Below are positions 1 through 13,300 of a DNA stretch of 64,000 bases, piece by piece (within the stretch, counting starts at the first letter, position 1; every line of letters starts with the position of its first letter). The notes beneath the pieces were generated by a model, which saw only the letters and a program-made list of their open reading frames with translations, searched no databases and was not told the origin of the DNA. Where the stretch lies: contig VWZF01003203.1 of the NCBI GenBank assembly GCA_013396755.1, forward strand, positions 528,473-592,472, in the 5' to 3' direction. The translations under genes were made by a program, and so were the position numbers. This stretch comes from Sclerurus mexicanus (lineage: Eukaryota > Chordata > Aves > Passeriformes > Furnariidae).

Positions 1-3000
1 TTCTGCTATTATCCTGGACTTTTGTTATTCAAAATCAGCTGATAGATAGTACTTAGGATAAGTCCTGGAATGTTTGCCTTCTTTGGTTTGTTATTTCTTT
101 TCATCCCCTTCCTCCTTTAGAGTTCATATACCTTCTATTTCAGGTGTGCTACAAACGCAACACCATTCTCTAAACTATGTTGGTGTGCTGATAGAGGTGT
201 TTCAATACGTTTGGCCAACTGAAGGTTCTTGTTTCTTGTAAGAGCCTTGTGAGTATTGCCTAGCGCCAATAAAATTTTGGTTTTAGTAGCCCTTGTTTAG
301 CTTAATGAAAGATTTCTGGTTAGCCACAACCTCAGTGTGTGAAACTAACATTGGATACCTCCCAGATAGTTTGTTTTTTAAATCAGAGTTTATGTAGAAA
401 GGAAAATAATTTATATGGAAAGCGTGAGCTGGGCTAATCTTCAGCCATGAAGAGCTAGGTAATAAATCTGATTTCACTGATGATATCTCCATATAACACA
501 GAATCTGATTTTGAAATGTATCAGTATTCATGGGGTAATACAGTTCCATTATTAAGTTTGTACTTCCAATGGAATAAAATTCTGATTAGTAGATTAAGTA
601 ACATCTTTTGAGTGTAGAATCTGTAAGACAGGCAATTGAAAATTAGATCACAAGGGAATAGATAGTTGCATTCTTCTCTATGCACACTGTAGTTCTTTTG
701 TAGTACTAGTTTAAACATCTTTAAAAATGGTGTTACCACCAGCAGAAATTTTTTCCACAATGTTAATTTGAAATTTTACTGCCAAGAAATTGGTGCAATA
801 ATCATAATACTGTGTAAGTATACACTCTATCTTCTTCTTGTGTTTAAAATTACTCTGGTTTCTTTTCCCCTGCATTGTAGAGATGTACATTCGTTGTTTA
901 TTTTCTGCTGACTACCATCTCTTGGTCTTGATTTCTGCAAATGGATCTACTGAAATACTTATTCTTCCAGAACATTAATTTTGTCCATGAGAAATGCAAC
1001 TTGGAATAGTTAAACTACTCGCTAATTAAGGTTGTAGTCAATGTTTGTTAGAATACCAGAAAAGAGCATTTAAGGTATTTCTGGATATTTTTTCATATAC
1101 ATCAAATAGTAGAACCGATGAAGTTGAAATAAATACCTTGAAATCCTTCCAAAGACTCTCTATGAATCTTTACGTTTACTTAATGTGTTTAGTTTGAGTA
1201 CTTTATTTATCAAATGGTTATATGAAGAAAAAGGGAGAATAGATTTAAAGCACCAAGTTGCCTAGATAGCTTCTCTGTTAGATCATGGGAACTAAATTCA
1301 GATAATTCTCTGTCCCCGGTATGCCGTGGTGAATGTCAAACAAATGCATGCCACCATTATGGAATCATAATAACTTTCTCCTTTAGATAAATTTTGAAAT
1401 GATTTCTTGGCTTAAAAGACCATCCTGTGTTTGCATTACTACCAGCATGTCCCTGAGGTTTTGGGTTATATTAGGAAGCAGCAATACCCAGTACAAATAA
1501 ATTATGTTTCACCATTTATTGAAAGCTCAGACTGAGAACTGCAGCTGAACTTTCATAGGAATGAATAATTACTCCTTCCTATATACCTGAGGAGATTTCA
1601 TGTCTTTTATACCCTCCTGAGTATGCTTTTAAGGATATCCTGGTTTTGAAAAGTATTGCGTTGGTAAACGCTGTTATATTTCTAGTTGAATTTATTAACC
1701 CCCTGGAAATAAAGGTGCTATTTTTACTTATAAAGGGGGAAAAGATTAAAAGATTTCATTCAGAGTTTGGTATTTCTGTTTCAAGGGTGGGTGGCAGATG
1801 TATGCAGATCTTTTAAATACCATGGCTTGCTGGCCCAACTCCTCCCTGGAGTCTGATTGTATCTCATGGGCACATTTCAGCTGTTTTGACACATCATTTC
1901 ATGAACGACTGCCTTGAAAAGAAATATCTTGAAAATATTGGAAATTTGAAATACTATTTTATGAAACAAATATTCAGATGATTTCCCAACCGTTAATTGC
2001 CTTGATGACCTTGACAATTTTAATTTCAAAGATGTTACTTCATTTAGTCCAAATGGCATTAAGAAAACCACTAAGTTTTTTATAAGAAGCTTCTGCTATT
2101 GAGCAGAAGTCATAGCAAAGTAAACATTTCTTTTCTATACTGGGAAAGTCACTATGTCCTCTTGAATGCTTTTGCTTTCCAAAATCAAAGCTAAGAGTTA
2201 CCCACATTAAAGAGTGCTCAAGCACTTACATCCAGGCAAAACAGCTCCTTCTTCCCTAACAAACCCATCCATTTCTTGCTGACCAGGCAGATGCTCAGGG
2301 TGCTTTCCAGACTACTGGTTTAGCTGCAAATTTATGAGATCTTTAGTCACCTCCATTCTATGTGTATCATATGCATCTTTTTTTGCTTGGTGAAATCTAT
2401 GTTTCAACATTCTGCCTCAAACCCAAGCCCTTCTGTTGACCTCCTACCTGCATTTTCTCAACATTTTTTTCTAAAATTTGTAAACTTTTTTCTGAAATTT
2501 GTAAACTGACGTGTTTACTCTCGTCAGCAATTGCCTTGGACTGTTGTAGTTGTAACTAGAATGGATGTAATCTCTAATTTTATCTCAGTTTAAAAGTGTG
2601 TGTTTAAAAGCAAACCTTAATTCCATTATCTTGGTTTTGTTTTGTTTGTTTCGTTTGGTTGGTTTGGTTTTTTTTCTGTGTGTGTGTGTCATCTCAAAGA
2701 ATATAATCTCGCCTGAAGTCTGAGTAAAAATAATGCCTCTAAAATGTCTCAGAAGCAGTTCATTCTGTTACCACAGAAGTTGTCAGGTTGTACTTGGTGT
2801 GGTGTCTGTACAAGCAGCAAGAGAATGGTTCAGAAATGAACTCATATTTCAAGAACAGTAGAATATCCAATATAGCAAAGTTTTTATAGGATGAAACAAC
2901 CAGCTGTAGCACTGCAGAAGAACCAGAATAACCCTTCATTGAGGGGATATATATGTTAAATTCAACATTGTATAAGCCTGTGATGTCCATTATAGAAAAT

Positions 3001-3285
3001 ATAGTACAAATTTAGTGTTAGATGTTTAAATAGACAAATTCCAGAGTAGAGAAAAACAAATTATATGCCAATATTTTAATAGAAGAGACTGTAAAGATTC
3101 TGCAAGACGTCCAGCACCCATGAAAGGCTGACAATACTAAATCCCATAATATGAGTCCAGTTTTAATGTAATTTAGATACCTACTTATTTTTGAAGTCAT
3201 GAACTACAGTCTTTATTAATTGTTAAATCAGTAGAGACAGCGAATTACCTGGAAAGCCTGTTCAGTTTTTATGAGAGATCAGTGT
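1..3285. other. Upstream PIEZO2 intron, AT-rich, no gene seen
   Basis: AT-rich sequence with stop codons scattered through all frames; open stretches are under 90 codons and show no recognisable protein. The T/G-rich simple tract at about 2631-2689 is the only repeat noted. Assignment to the PIEZO2 upstream intron is inferred from the exon downstream. The preceding exon, which should encode the third membrane helix (GHTGRL..-type), was looked for and not found. Confidence 0.6.
2631..2689. repeat. T/G-rich simple repeat ending in (TG)n
   Basis: Irregular TTTTG/TTTGG units followed by a T run and a short TGTGTGTGTG run. Low-complexity tract with no sign of a transposon body beside it. Confidence 0.85.
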
Positions 3286-3888
3286 TGTGGTTGAACGCCA
3301 GACAGTAACTAAAAACCACGCAGCTGCTCCCCTCCCCCCACCACCTTCCCTCAGTGGGATGGGGAGGAGAAACAGGGGGCAAAAAAGTAAGAAAAAAGCC
3401 CCCTAAACTCGTGGGTTGATGTAAGAGCAGTTTAATAATTTAAAGAAAGTAAATTACTCCTACTGCTGCTACTACTAATTGTACTGAAAAAAAAAAAAAG
3501 AAAAATAAAACCCAAGAAACACAAGTGACACACACACACAGTACAGTTGCTCACCAGCTGCTGACCAATGCTCAGCATGTCAGCAGTGAATTGTCCCTTC
3601 CACCCAACTCCCCCCAGTTTATACACTGGGTATGACGTTCTGTGGTATGGAATATCTCTGTAGCCAGTTTGGGTCAGTTGTCCTGGTGATGCTCCCCGCC
3701 AGCTTCTCGTGTACCTCCTCACTGGCAGAGCACGAGACACTGGAAAATCCTTGATTTAGGATAAGCTCTACTTAGCAACAACTAAAACATCAGTTTGTTA
3801 TCAATGTTATTCTCATAATATACCCAAAACACAGCACTGTACCAGCTACTAGGAAGAAAATGAACTCTACCCCAGTGAAACTAGGAGA
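3286..3888 (-). mobile_element. Solo LTR of an avian endogenous retrovirus (ERVL/TguLTR-like)
   Basis: About 600 bp resembling a dispersed avian LTR. On the minus strand it starts near ctcctagtttcactgggg, continues through ttttcttcctagtagctggt and attccataccacagaacgtc, has a TATA-like GTATAAA about 3616-3622, and an ATTAAA polyadenylation-type signal at 3431-3436 (TTTAAT on plus). The plus-strand edge begins TGTGGTTGAACGCC. The family type is from memory of songbird repeat libraries; the exact subfamily is not certain. No gag, pol or env-like sequence flanks it, so it is a solo LTR left by recombination between two LTRs. Terminal dinucleotides and target duplication are eroded, implying an old insertion. 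It lies antisense to PIEZO2, and its poly-A and CA tracts (3487-3540) are internal to the LTR. Confidence 0.82.
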
Positions 3889-6800
3889 GTTACTTCATGT
3901 GTTTTGGCTATGTGGTATGTCCTCACCAAACTGTCTGAAGCTTTGTTGCTTATATTACTAGCAGTATACTAAAGCCTGGGCATATAGGAAGCTGAAAATG
4001 TTTCTAGAACATAGGTTAATACAACTTTATACAAATCAAAACAAACTGTGAAAACCACTGTTCGTTATTCAAAATCAACCTATGGATTTTGTCCTCCTCA
4101 TCCTAAGCAGTAACACTGTCTCTTGGTGGTACTTACATCTGCCCAGTTCCATGTGGATTGAAAAAAATCCCTGCTTTGATTTAGGCTGTGAACTCCTTTG
4201 AGAAGAGGCTTTTCCTGTCCTGTGGTATATACCAGATGACCTGCAGCAGGAGTCAGTGGGGTGGCTAGGGGCTTATGGAGATACCACAGTTTAAAGAATG
4301 ATGAGAATAGGATTTTTTCAGAACTTTCCTCTTATCAGCAACTATACCTGCAGAATGATGAGTTTAAAAGCAATGAATTTGTCCGGGTCTCCATGACAGA
4401 AAATTCTGTATAGATAAGTACAAGTGGTGCACACATGGGTTGAAGTAGAGCATCCATACATGAGGCTCCTGTTATACTATTTCACATGGCAAGTACCTCT
4501 GAAAACCTAAGAAATTATAGAAAGACAGGAGACTTCTAAAGAAAAAGCTCCAAACTAATATAGATCCTATCATTCTCTGGTTTCATAGTGTGCTGTTTCT
4601 TGCATAGGTGATATGCTGTATCTGAGTCATGAAATATGTAAGAAGGAATTTTGCTGTGGAGTCACAGAGCACTTGGAATTAAAAGGAATGCTCAGCTGTA
4701 AAATCTGCAGTGAGATCCAGTTGTGGTGGCACAAATATGGTCATTGCACAGGGTCCTAGAAAGGTGTGTGGTTGTACAGTATTAGCAATAACCAGTTCTG
4801 ACTGTCTCTTCAGTGTTTCCAAGAGTCAAGAATGTTTAACATGTGGAACACATCCTGTGACAAACTTAATTAGTCAAAGGTGTTAGCATACCTTTTTTGC
4901 CTCTACAGAAACTTGCAACAATAGCTTATTCTATGCATGAAAATTAATTTTTCCTTTAGTTCAGTACACACTGGATGTTGACATTTCTTCAACACTTTCC
5001 ATGCAGCTTTATGCGGCCAGGAGATTTATGACTGGGGAAACAGAAGCTTCTGTAATTGCTTCTTAGGCATGTATGATAACTCCTGCTTAATTTCCTGCTG
5101 GGTGTTGCTGTCTCGCAGTTTGGAAAGTTGGTGTTCTTTGTACCTATGGAGTCTATTTCTGGACTCACAAGCTGCCATGTAAAAACTGAGCAATATTCTA
5201 CAGAGTCACTTTAAGACATGGTATATAACACCTTCTGTATAATTATGCTGTAATTATGTTAGCATACTCACTTGTGTTCCACCATTTAAGAGAACCTGAC
5301 ATAGGAGGTGGTCCTTCTCACTGCCACTTACAGTTTGTGCTTTTGGCAGTCAGCACTGCACTGGAGAGAAAACCTGAGAAATTGCTGGGTGGCCCATGGC
5401 GTTGTACAGCTTCTTTCTGAAGCTGGGGGACTTTGGAAGGTATTCCCATGATGCGCCCAAGAAAGCACCCAGTGTACTGCTGACGCTGTGATGCAAACTG
5501 GGACAGTTTTCTTTTTAGCATTCTAGCCTAGTTATAGCTAGGATGAGTACACCTGACTGCAGGGCAGTAGAAAAGAAGTGTGACCATCATTGTTGCCTTG
5601 TTTTAAAGCTGTTCGTAGAAGAGTCAGAGTAGCTGTTCTCTGTCTCCCTCTCTTCTCTTAAAGGAAGGAGCAGAAACAGCAAACACAGGGAAGAAATGAA
5701 GGAGAAGGCACTCAGTAAAACTTGAATAGAAGAGAGGAGAGTAGAATGTACGTGTGAAAGAAATGAAAGCAGAAGAGAGTAAATGTTTTTTGATTTATAC
5801 TCTGGCATAGTGCTGTTAGTAAATTAAGCAGTAAACATGCAGAGTAACCATCTATGTTTTTGCAAGTAACCATTCCCTTGCTTGTCCTGCTTGACCTTCC
5901 TACGAGAAGCTTATCAGACCATGTGCATTGCCAACTGCTTTTAAATCCCAAGTTACTGCAAAACTGGTTTTCCGTTTTGTGAAGAGTTCTTGAAGACCAG
6001 AAAAAATCAGAGACAGGCTGCTCACACGCACAGTTACAGTGAGAAAATTTGTCTTCAGGGTTAGACCCTTGCTCTGACACCAGCCCTTCTGTTAGAGTTG
6101 TTATCTTGGCTCCTTGGCAGCATTTTGCTGTAGCAGTATGGGGTACGTAAGGACAATGCTACAGTGCTTTAGCAACCAGCATCTCTGGGCTGGTATAGAG
6201 CACCATGTTGAAATGTTCCCTTGTTGATCATTCAAATCACTGTAACATAAATATTTTACTGGGAAGTCTTACTGTAGAATTACTGTTCAGGAGTAGGAAA
6301 CTATATATTTGTGTGTTGGACACTGTTTAGACAAATACTTTGTCTGAGAATAAATATTTCACTTTATTTCTGAGGATCTGTCTCTTCTGTTGGGCTGTTT
6401 ACAGCTTTATATATTGCTCTTCATCACGTAATCATGTTGAGTATTTTTAGAAAACTTGATTCATTAGTGACACCGTGAGCCTTTGCATGTGCTTATACGC
6501 CCATTACAAGTTTGAGGAGGGTTTTGTCCCTGAGTCAGGGGTCTTGGGCTTGATCCTTTTGCACCTCTTGGTGCTTTACATCAGCAGCATGACTTCTGTC
6601 TCAGCTGGGAAGCAAACAGCAAATTCGAGTTGAGATGATGACATCTGCTCACCACAGCCACTCCGCCATGGCTGGACCTCTGGCTGGGCATCTCAGCTGC
6701 AAGGACAAGTGAGGTGTTGTGTCTGGAGGTGGCAGCTGTGAGGGGCCATTCCTGGCAGTGCGGCACCACTGGTGGGTGGGCTTCCCTGGGCAGTGTGAGC

Positions 6801-8514
6801 TGGAGGCTGCTTGGGACAAAAACCAGGTCTTGAGTCAAAGTTAACCTTGAATTGAAAGGACTTGAGTTTACTGAACCCTTCATGGAAGTTGTGATGTAAA
6901 ACAAATCATCCTGTAAAAGAAAGTGAAAGGCATCACTCACATAAACATGGCCTGAAGCCATTGGGAAAAAAGTGTTTTCGTCGTGGGCTTGAGCTTGAAA
7001 TGCTTTGGTGGGCTCTCCTGCACCACTGTGTTAAAACATAGTCCTAAACCTGGGTCAAATACGATGTGAACTTGCACACTTTGAGTTGACTTCCAAATGG
7101 AAAATCTGTCTTAAAATTCCCCCCAAGTTGTGCCAGACATACGAGTCTGAATCAGTAACTACAGGAGATGCCAGAAAGTGCTGTACCTTACACATTTTGC
7201 ATAAACAACGTGCTGTCATGTTTAGGCTTAACAAAGAGCAAAATAAGTAGGCAAAATTCCATAACACTAACGAAAGAAGAAAAAAACCAGCCTTTACGTC
7301 TTTAGAAGGAGGAAAACTCATTATATGAGTTTTGAAGGTAGACTTGATTTCCAAAGTCTTAAACATCACTTTTCTTTCATTTCAACTCTAGTGTTTTCCT
7401 GATATCTAGGTCTGGAGCATTGCACCTTCTCCATCCATATATACTGTGTTTACTGCTGAATTTTATCATACTACATTCCTTTAGGGATTTGTTTAAAGCA
7501 GTCAATGAACTGGATTTCAGAGATGTCATCATCTAGACTGAAAACAGAAAGATTTTCAACAGCATCAATGAAAGGTATAGTAAATGAAATACTGTAAATC
7601 CTATTTTTATGTGTCTAGAAATAGGGAGAGTAGAACACTGTATATCTTTCAAAGTGATTAAGAGAATGAACTTGATTTTCAGCTATCATCAGATATCACC
7701 AAGTGCTGATTTTAAAACTGAAAGCCATTTTAACACTGTTTTCACACTGGAGTAGTGTGAAACACCGTAAAGCATGCACTCCAGCCAGTGGCTGACAAGA
7801 GTTTTTCAAGCTTTTTCAGGCGTAGAACAGTGTATAGAAGTAGTTCCTGAAGGGAATTAGGAGTAATGTCATTCAGAGTACATTAATTAATATTTATATA
7901 TTTAAGTATATAGTCATACATTTCAAAAGAAGACAGCCAGCCCTCAATAAAAAGGACACAGTGATAAGAACTGAATAACATTTTATGCTCTTTTGTTCAT
8001 ATTACCTACAGTCATTATGGTCAAAAAATATCACATAGCAGATTCTTTTTAAGGGTGGCACATAAATTCTTTTGGGTACAGAAATTTAAAACCTTGAAAT
8101 GCAAAAGGACAATTTTTAACTCATCCTTTAGAGCCAGCAGAGTTTGACCTGGTAATGGAATTGTGTCCCTGTGGTTTATTGGTGATGCTGCAGTTGGCTA
8201 CATAGCAGACTCCAGAAAATTCATGCTTTATCTAGACCCCACAAGTTTGTCTGTGAATAATGTAATGTTTCACAAGAGAACTCTTGTTCTTACCTTCTTT
8301 GTAGACATGCTGGAGGACTCAAACTACACCCAGAATAGGCTCCATTGTAGAGTCTAGGAAATTACCATCATTCTTAGAAATACAGTCCTCACAGTCCAGG
8401 TGCCAAATTGCATTTTAATCCTAAAAATCTTACATCCACCTGGAGTGGTAATTACACACAGCTGCAGTGTGAAACTCGTGGAATTAGAAAGACATACTGG
8501 TGAAAGTCTTATAA
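3889..8514. other. Intronic sequence, no gene seen
   Basis: AT-rich DNA with a somewhat GC-richer patch about 6640-6820. Open stretches on the minus strand (for example 5712-6080 and 6581-6961) have no recognisable domains or splice context. No transposon body was recognised. Confidence 0.55.
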
Positions 8515-8661
8515 GCACCATCCCTGGAAGACTTCAAAAAATGTGTGGATATGGCACTTGAGGACATAGTTGAAGTGGTGAATGTGGTCATGGTGGTATT
8601 AGGTTGGTGTTTGGACTTGGTGATCTTAGAGGTCTTTTCTAACCTTAATGATTCTATGATA
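8515..8661 (+). mobile_element. CR1 LINE, truncated 3' end
   Basis: Starts within ccatccctggaagacttcaa, passes ttgatct-type text as ttggtgatcttagaggtc, and ends cttttctaaccttaatgattctatgat. This is the usual 3' UTR and octamer tail of a chicken-repeat-1 LINE in sense orientation. About 150 bp remain, typical of 5'-truncated CR1 insertions. It holds no reverse-transcriptase sequence. Confidence 0.88.
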
Positions 8662-10263
8662 TCCCAGACAAATATGACAAGGAAAAAAAACGTAATTGGA
8701 GCTGATAAAAATTGTGCTGGCAACAGTTCCAACTTTGTAACACTTACTGGTCTCCCAGTTCTCATTATTTCAGAGATAAATATTTATCCTTTGCCTTATA
8801 CTTGGCCATTTGATGTTTTATGTTTGACTAAGAATAAAGTACAAGACTGGCAGAAACCCTAACAATCAGTGCTGTGTGAAGAGGGCAAGAGATGCCTTTT
8901 AAACTGGTATCAGATTGTGCTCAGTTTCTTTCTGTTTATAAAAGCAGTCATGATGCACATTTTTCACCTTCATGGGCCTCATTCATTACAGTAGGAGCTT
9001 TTTGTGATTATTAAGTTTTAGTACTGCATGGCAACCTGTGCAATTTCAGGAATCAGGCTGATTGAATTACCCAATTAGACAGCCTTGCTAAGTGGGAGGA
9101 CATTTCAGCACTATTTTTTCAGTGATAAAATTCCATGAAATTATCCAAAGTTTAGAAAGCTGTAAGTGCCAGAGAGGAGGAAATGTGCTCTTTAGTGGTC
9201 AGTGGCATAGAGGCTCAACTTTTGTGACCCCAAGTAAGGGATGCGTCCAAAAATAAGCAGAGAGGTATAAAGCAGGCAAGATTACAGTGGATTACTTTGA
9301 GGTCAAGTCAGAGAACTTATTATCAAAATGAAAATAATTCTAGTATTACTATCCACAGTGCATAGGTTTTTCACAGTAAATAACTGTTTCCTGCAGAGTG
9401 GGGAGACTGAGCAACAGTGATTTGTTGAACTTGCACTTCTTTGGTCAGATGCTCAATAGTTGTGAAATACGTGGGAGGAAATGGGAAAGTCAGCAAATAA
9501 ATATGGATATTATCCACCAGTCTCTGGCTAAAAGTCCATAGTGGAATTACTTCTCTGAAGTCCTTGAGCCTGCTACTCATGCAGCTTGCTGCCTCAGCAA
9601 GATTTGGGGGAGGGAATGAATATATAGAAATAATTTTTTTGTCCCAGTGCTGAATTAAATAAAACCTTTACTCCTCACTTCTAAGTTTCATTGAGAATTT
9701 TGTGCAGTTTGTAAATGAAAACTTTTGGGGATTGTCTGAGAGCAGGTTTGTCTTGCTGGCATGTAGGTGTGAGCCATGGTTCTGTCCAATGTAGCTGTTC
9801 TACAGGACTGGCCCTACGCAGGACTGGCCCCCTCTTCTGCTACTGCAGTCCCATTGTATCATAATTTTATGAAGACTTCTAACCAAAATAAATTTCAGCT
9901 CATGAAACTGCATTGCCTTAAGAATGAAGTGCCACCTGTTCATTACCATTCTGCTCTTTCAACAACCTTTCCACAAGTTAGATTACACAACACCTATGAT
10001 ATATGAGTTTTTAAATTATTTTTATAGCTTTTTATGTCCCTATTGAAACATTGTCAGAATTCTCTCATATATGATAAAAAAGAAAATCTTGAACAAGAAA
10101 GTTCACAGAATACATATCCACTTAAAACACAGCTGGAATGCTGATACAGTTCTGTGAACATCTGGAAAAAGTCAAAGATGGGTTTCCACATCTATCCTAT
10201 GTCATTCTGGATAACAATAAGAAGTGATATCACATTTCCCTTCACAGTTCACAGTTCAAGTAG

Positions 10264-10310
10264 GTTTGTTTGTTTGTTGGTTTGTTTGTTTGTTTGGTGT
10301 GGTTTTTTTT
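10264..10310. repeat. (TTTG)n microsatellite
   Basis: Repeated TTTG units with one interruption, ending in a GTGTGG and a T run. Confidence 0.9.
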
Positions 10311-13300
10311 AGCTGTAGTAACACATGAAAGGTTTTATAACAGCAGCTACCGAAACTGACAATAAATAATGTATTGTTTGGCAGGTAATGTATTTGGTTA
10401 AAAGGTAAAAATTGACTTCTGTGTTTTGCTATATAATTTTCTCAGAGAAAAGATTTTACATTTTAGGAAGAGGCAGCTCTTGATTTTAGAAAGTTCTCAA
10501 AAGTTGGTTAAAATATTATCTTTGTTATTTTGGAAATACTGAGTGTCAAAAACAAATTCAGTTATTTTATTCCTTTTTACAAGAGTTAAATTTTGTTGTA
10601 CAGTAATACGGTTATTGTAAACACCACAAAGTATTTATACTTTACTAGAAAATTAATTTATGTAAAGCATATTTAATTTTAAGTAAATATCTCATTAGCA
10701 GTGATTGACATGCTCTGAAAATTGTAAAAGTGATCCTGCATATATCATTGCTGGTGTTACAGTTAAGCCACTGCACACACTGCAATGATGTACCACTAAT
10801 GCTGGGTTAGCAAGAAAGAACTGCCTACGGTTGGTAGCTCCCTGTTGCCTAAATGCATTGGATTTTTATTTTTTTTCCCCTGTCTAAAGCCTTTACGCAT
10901 ATGAAAGCAGTTCTCTTTTACATGAGCAGGTAGAAGGTGCATTGTTAGTCTGTTCCATGGAGGTGGAATGCAAGGCTTAGCTGGATGTCTGCCAACCTTG
11001 TGCAAGGAGCATTTAGCAAATGCAGTCACAAACCCTTGCTTTCTGTTCTGAATTGGGAAAAGTTATAATATCTAGTTCTGAGAATAAATAAGGTAAAATA
11101 TGAGGCTTAAATGATATTATGGTAAGTCTCCTAAGATTTGCCAATAGGATCTTGCTATTTAAGACATGAAAAAAACCTACGAGGTTATGGAAAATGGGAA
11201 AAATATCTCTTACTTGCTCTGCTTCCCTTCCCTCTCTGCCTTCTGCATGTCACACAGTGACTTCATTCATCCCTAAAGCTTCACTGTCATGTTCTCTTCT
11301 TTGAGTTAGGACCACTGCCACAGTGATCTAATGTTTATAGAGGGCTTTTTTTTGTTGTTTATGTTACTGTTTGTGGTACAAATAGCTACTTTGACGTTGG
11401 AGCTGTACTTTTTTTTGAATGTTTTTGATTCTGAAGTAGTATACTCTATATTTGGGTCAGTGCGCATATGGTTTGGCTTCTGTAATTTTCTAGTAATATT
11501 AATAAAACCCATCCCCCTACCATATGGGATGCAGAAGACACTGCTAAGCAAGCTGTTATAAATCTCAAAAAAGTTTATGAGCTGAAAAATTTGAGTTTGG
11601 AGAAGGGAATGTAGACTTTGCGATTTCCAAATGCTGATGCTAAATCCATTCCGATGTAAATCAAACCCACCAGCAGCACTGTGCTCTTTAGATACTTTAT
11701 CGTAACATGTGTTTGCTCATTATTCCTTCCTCAGTTGGAGGTTGTATATGAAAGCTGTTAAAATGAAATAAATAATGTATTCCTATTAAGAACATTAGTA
11801 TATTTTGGAACTCAGAAATGGCAGAAATTTAGGTAATATTTCAGCATAAATAACAATGTGAGTGAGAGGGTTTTTTTGTTTTGAAATTCTTAGTCCAGGA
11901 TGTGGATAGTTAGGTCATAATCTCTCTGGATATTTCCCAGTGTTTGGCTAGGCTTTGAATGATGATCTCTGTTACTGGAAATCTTGTGCTTTTTTGTGTA
12001 GAGTCAAGTCAAATAGTAGGGGCTTTGAAATAAACAGCCTTCACACGTTTTCATACATTCACATACATTTCATATGTTTTCTTATGTTCCCATACATTTC
12101 ACCTGGACATGCGTTTCAACTGATGTGACAGTATCTCACCTGATGCTTCTGTTTTAAACTTTATTACATGGTTGCACACTGAGCACACCTTATGTTAGAA
12201 GCATTTGTGTGGCACCATCTACCTTGTGCTATTTTGGGAGACCTCTGTGACTGGCCTGTCTCTGCTGTTGCTCTGTCTTGGGAATTGAATGTCACTTTTC
12301 TGCTTAAGCCTTGGCATTCAGTCAAGATATACCCATTTGTAATTCTTATTCTTGGAGTTTGTGATAATTCAAGTTCCTAGTGGGCCTTTGTTGATATCTA
12401 CAGAACCTGTATGGAAGCCACTAAACACTGCAACCTCTCTAGAAAGATAAAGACGAGGTTGAAATCTTTAATGAAATAATCTCTTGAGATCACTATTAAA
12501 GGGCTTGTTTTCAACAGAGTGACAACTAATATGCATCTATCTGCAGATACTCTCAGCTGTGAATCCAATATGCTTCTGATGGAGATGCTTTTTGTTCTTA
12601 AAAAGGAGCTGCTGCTTTTCACTGGGGTCAGTTTCCAGTTCCTCAGTCAGGCAGTTAATTGGCCTTTCTCAGCTTGTTTGGCTTTTATCAGGTACAAACC
12701 TTGATAGAGGAATGTTTTCCAGATTCGTGTTCATTCACTGTAGGGCAATGTAGTGGCAAGCGTAAGAGGATGTACAGAGTACAGCAAGGTCCATTTGGCC
12801 CACAGCCTGAATCCATGGAAATCAGGCGATTCCTTTTCTATCTGTAAAATCAGTTCCTATTGTTGCTACTTGTCTTCTAAGGTAATATTCTTAACTGGTA
12901 ATTGCTTTATCCACATGTCAAACATAAATCAGCCTCCATGGAAGTGGCAATCATCAGCTCCATCTATGCTCACTTAGTCCAACATATCTTCTTTATATGT
13001 TACATTTGGATTTCTTCTGCAGTAATGGGATACTTAATTTTTTTTCCTTTTGCTTGCATTTCCAAGTATGCTTCCTGCTTCCTGAGATCAGCAGGGGGTC
13101 TCCCAGAATTCACACTGCTTGCAGAAGTGCAGATACCATTGGTAACTGGTTTGTAACATAAACATTTAACCTGAGTATTTTTGTGGCCCCTTTCTGTTGA
13201 CACTGAAAGAATCTCTTGAGAATAAAATAAAAAGCTGTTTTGGTAGTAATTTGATATCACTGCTTGGCAAATATGCTTTTTTTTTGCATGCACACCATCA

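Noticed and set aside
3432..3740. 102-codon minus-strand open frame
   Set aside because: It lies wholly inside the solo LTR, which is noncoding; an open frame there is chance.
6640..6820. GC-richer patch with ccgccatgg start-like context as a possible promoter or first exon
   Set aside because: Few CpGs, no donor-bounded frame on plus, and position inside the PIEZO2 intron gives no support.
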